Assembly: GCF_024758705.1 (NCBI RefSeq) | Contig: NZ_CP096971.1 | Coordinates: 1,364,001 to 1,428,000 of the forward strand | DNA from: Sphingomonas sp. SUN019 | GTDB taxonomy: Bacteria; Pseudomonadota; Alphaproteobacteria; Sphingomonadales; Sphingomonadaceae | DNA length: 64,000 nucleotides | Reading direction: 5' to 3' | In this document: positions 62,429 to 64,000 of the stretch, one piece after another | How positions within the stretch are numbered: position 1 is the stretch's first letter | How the letters are laid out: each line of letters begins with the position of its first letter | The notes under the pieces: model-generated | What the model was told of the DNA's origin: nothing | The model's input: the letters and a program-made list of their open reading frames with translations, nothing else | Database searches by the model: none | Position numbers and translations under genes: made by a program

Positions 62429-64000
62429 ATGGCGACCAAGGCGATCGACAGCACCGCAGGGCGGCGCGCTGAAAGCGGCACCGCAAAGCGGCGCATCCGC
62501 AAAGTGTTCGGCAACATCCACGAAGTGGTGCAGATGCCGAACCTGATCGAGGTTCAGCGCGAATCCTACGAACAGTTCCTGCGCTCCGATCAGTCGATCG
62601 GCTATGTCTCGGGCCTCGAAAAGACGCTGCGCAGCGTGTTCCCGATCCGCGATTTCGCCGGCACCGCCGAGCTCGATTTCGTCAATTACGAGCTGGAACC
62701 GCCGAAGTTCGACGTCGAGGAATGCCGTCAGCGCGGCATCACCTACGCCGCCCCGATGCGCGTTACGCTGCGCCTGATCGTGTTCGAGGTGGATCCCGAT
62801 ACGGAAACCCGCTCGGTGCTCGATATCAAGGAGCAGGACGTGTACATGGGCGACATGCCGCTCATGACCGAGAACGGCACGTTCTTCATCAACGGCACCG
62901 AACGCGTCATCGTTTCGCAGATGCACCGCTCGCCTGGCGTCCTGTTCGACCATGACCGCGGCAAGACGCACGCGTCGGGCAAGTTCCTGTTCGCGGCGCG
63001 CGTGATCCCGTATCGCGGTTCGTGGCTCGATTTCGAGTTCGACGCGAAGGACATCGTCAACGTCCGCATCGACCGCAAGCGCAAGCTGCCGGTGACGGCG
63101 CTGCTGTTCGCGCTCGGCCTGACCGGCGAGCAGATCCTGAACGAATTCTACAACCGCGTGACCTATGTGCGCGGCCAGGGCGGCTGGGAAATCCCCTTCG
63201 CGGCGGAGAATTGGCGCGCCCAGAAGCCGCTGTTCGACATCGTCGATGCCAAGTCGGGCGAAGTGATCTTCCCGGCTGGTCAGAAGATTTCCCCGCGCGC
63301 CGCGAACAAGGCGGCGAAGGACGGCCTGACCGACCTGCTGATTCCGACCGAAGAGATCTTCGGCCGCTACAGCGCGTACGATCTGATCAACGAAAAGACC
63401 GGCCAGATCTATGTCGAGGCGGGTGACGAAATCACCGCCGAGAACCTGGAACTGCTCGACAAGGCGGGGATCGAGCGGATCGAACTGCTCGACATCGATC
63501 ACGTGTCGACCGGTCCGTGGATTCGCAACACGCTGAAGGCGGACAAGGCCGAGGAGCGCGAACAGGCGCTCAGCGACATCTACCGCGTCATGCGCCCCGG
63601 CGAACCCCCGACGCTGGAAACCGCGGAATCGCTGTTCGCGGGCCTGTTCTTCGATCCCGATCGCTACGACCTGTCGGCAGTGGGTCGCGTGAAGCTCAAC
63701 ATGCGCCTCGACCTCGACGCCGAGGACACCGTCACGACGCTGCGCACCGAGGATCTGCTGGCGGTCATCAAGACGCTGGTCGGCCTGAAGGACGGCAAGG
63801 GCGAGATCGACGATATCGACAACCTCGGCAATCGTCGTGTGCGGTCGGTCGGCGAGCTGCTGGAGAACCAGTATCGCGTCGGGCTGTTGCGCATGGAGCG
63901 TGCGGTCAAGGAGCGCATGTCGTCGGTCGACGTGTCGACCGTGATGCCGAACGACCTGATCAACGCGAAGCCAGCTGTCGCCGCGGTGCGTGAATTCTTC
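62429..64000 (+). CDS. rpoB: RNA polymerase beta subunit, N-terminal part
   Basis: The frame starts at ATG 62429 ([20 protein letters not shown]) and is open to the window end, 524 codons of about 1,380. It reads [60 protein letters not shown] and, near the edge, [20 protein letters not shown] and [20 protein letters not shown], all typical alphaproteobacterial RpoB. The window ends just before the rifampicin-resistance region would be completed. Confidence 0.97.
   Translation, partial: MATKAIDSTAGRRAESGTAKRRIRKVFGNIHEVVQMPNLIEVQRESYEQFLRSDQSIGYVSGLEKTLRSVFPIRDFAGTAELDFVNYELEPPKFDVEECRQRGITYAAPMRVTLRLIVFEVDPDTETRSVLDIKEQDVYMGDMPLMTENGTFFINGTERVIVSQMHRSPGVLFDHDRGKTHASGKFLFAARVIPYRGSWLDFEFDAKDIVNVRIDRKRKLPVTALLFALGLTGEQILNEFYNRVTYVRGQGGWEIPFAAENWRAQKPLFDIVDAKSGEVIFPAGQKISPRAANKAAKDGLTDLLIPTEEIFGRYSAYDLINEKTGQIYVEAGDEITAENLELLDKAGIERIELLDIDHVSTGPWIRNTLKADKAEEREQALSDIYRVMRPGEPPTLETAESLFAGLFFDPDRYDLSAVGRVKLNMRLDLDAEDTVTTLRTEDLLAVIKTLVGLKDGKGEIDDIDNLGNRRVRSVGELLENQYRVGLLRMERAVKERMSSVDVSTVMPNDLINAKPAVAAVREFF

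Overview
The window is GC-rich DNA from an alphaproteobacterium, most likely a member of the Sphingomonadales (Sphingomonas-like). This rests on the gene families present (NDUFA12-type complex I subunit, DUF2155, De Ley-Doudoroff galactose genes, HWE-kinase bacteriophytochrome with haem oxygenase), on codon use, and on the secE-nusG-rplKA-rplJL-rpoB core. Species level cannot be read from it.

Layout. 1-6085 (minus): two very large overlapping genes, a DUF6603-like protein and a PhoD-like metallophosphatase. 6230-10640: a patch of decaying mobile and defence DNA, with an IS6-family element full of stops and frameshifts, a broken AlbA_2-domain gene, and a type II-C CRISPR locus. The CRISPR locus keeps a divergent tracrRNA, cas1 with catalytic residues, cas2 and a three-repeat array. 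Its cas9 has lost most of REC, RuvC-II and HNH by an in-frame deletion, and its 3' end is spliced by a second deletion into cas1. 10646-21692: mtnP, then a NtrY/NtrC-like two-component pair (minus) facing a MacA/ABC/MacB-like efflux operon (plus) with a sigma-54 promoter and two matching palindromes. 21670-28201: a De Ley-Doudoroff D-galactose cluster (dehydrogenase, lactonase, dehydratase, kinase, aldolase, GntR regulator). 28202-42331: housekeeping and miscellaneous genes (dihydroorotase-like, ygfZ, ruvC, yebC, HerA-like, ParA-like, aat, DUF2155, NDUFA12, DUF192, double cold-shock protein, recX, FAAL, GGDEF-EAL, tRNA-Trp).

42460-64000: the transcription/translation core, but opened up. secE-nusG, rplK-rplA, rplJ-rplL and rpoB keep their order, and unrelated genes sit between the pairs. 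Between nusG and rplK are a VapB-VapC deletion fusion and a minus-strand cassette including a membrane-anchored LuxR-type regulator. Between rplA and rplJ are bphO-bphP, a DbpA-like helicase, a YaiI-family gene and a PhoX phosphatase. Between rplL and rpoB are an alpha-amino-acid ester hydrolase and two paralogous Pro-rich membrane proteins. Each core block appears to have its own promoter-like sequence.

Repeated DNA: a structured 3' element follows four genes (FAAL, nusG, rplA, rplL), and several long palindromes lie between genes. The most unusual item is the miniaturised Cas9 locus with intact RNA parts. The simplest reading is decay by microhomology deletions, but the in-frame first deletion and the preserved cas1, cas2, tracrRNA and repeats make it worth testing.
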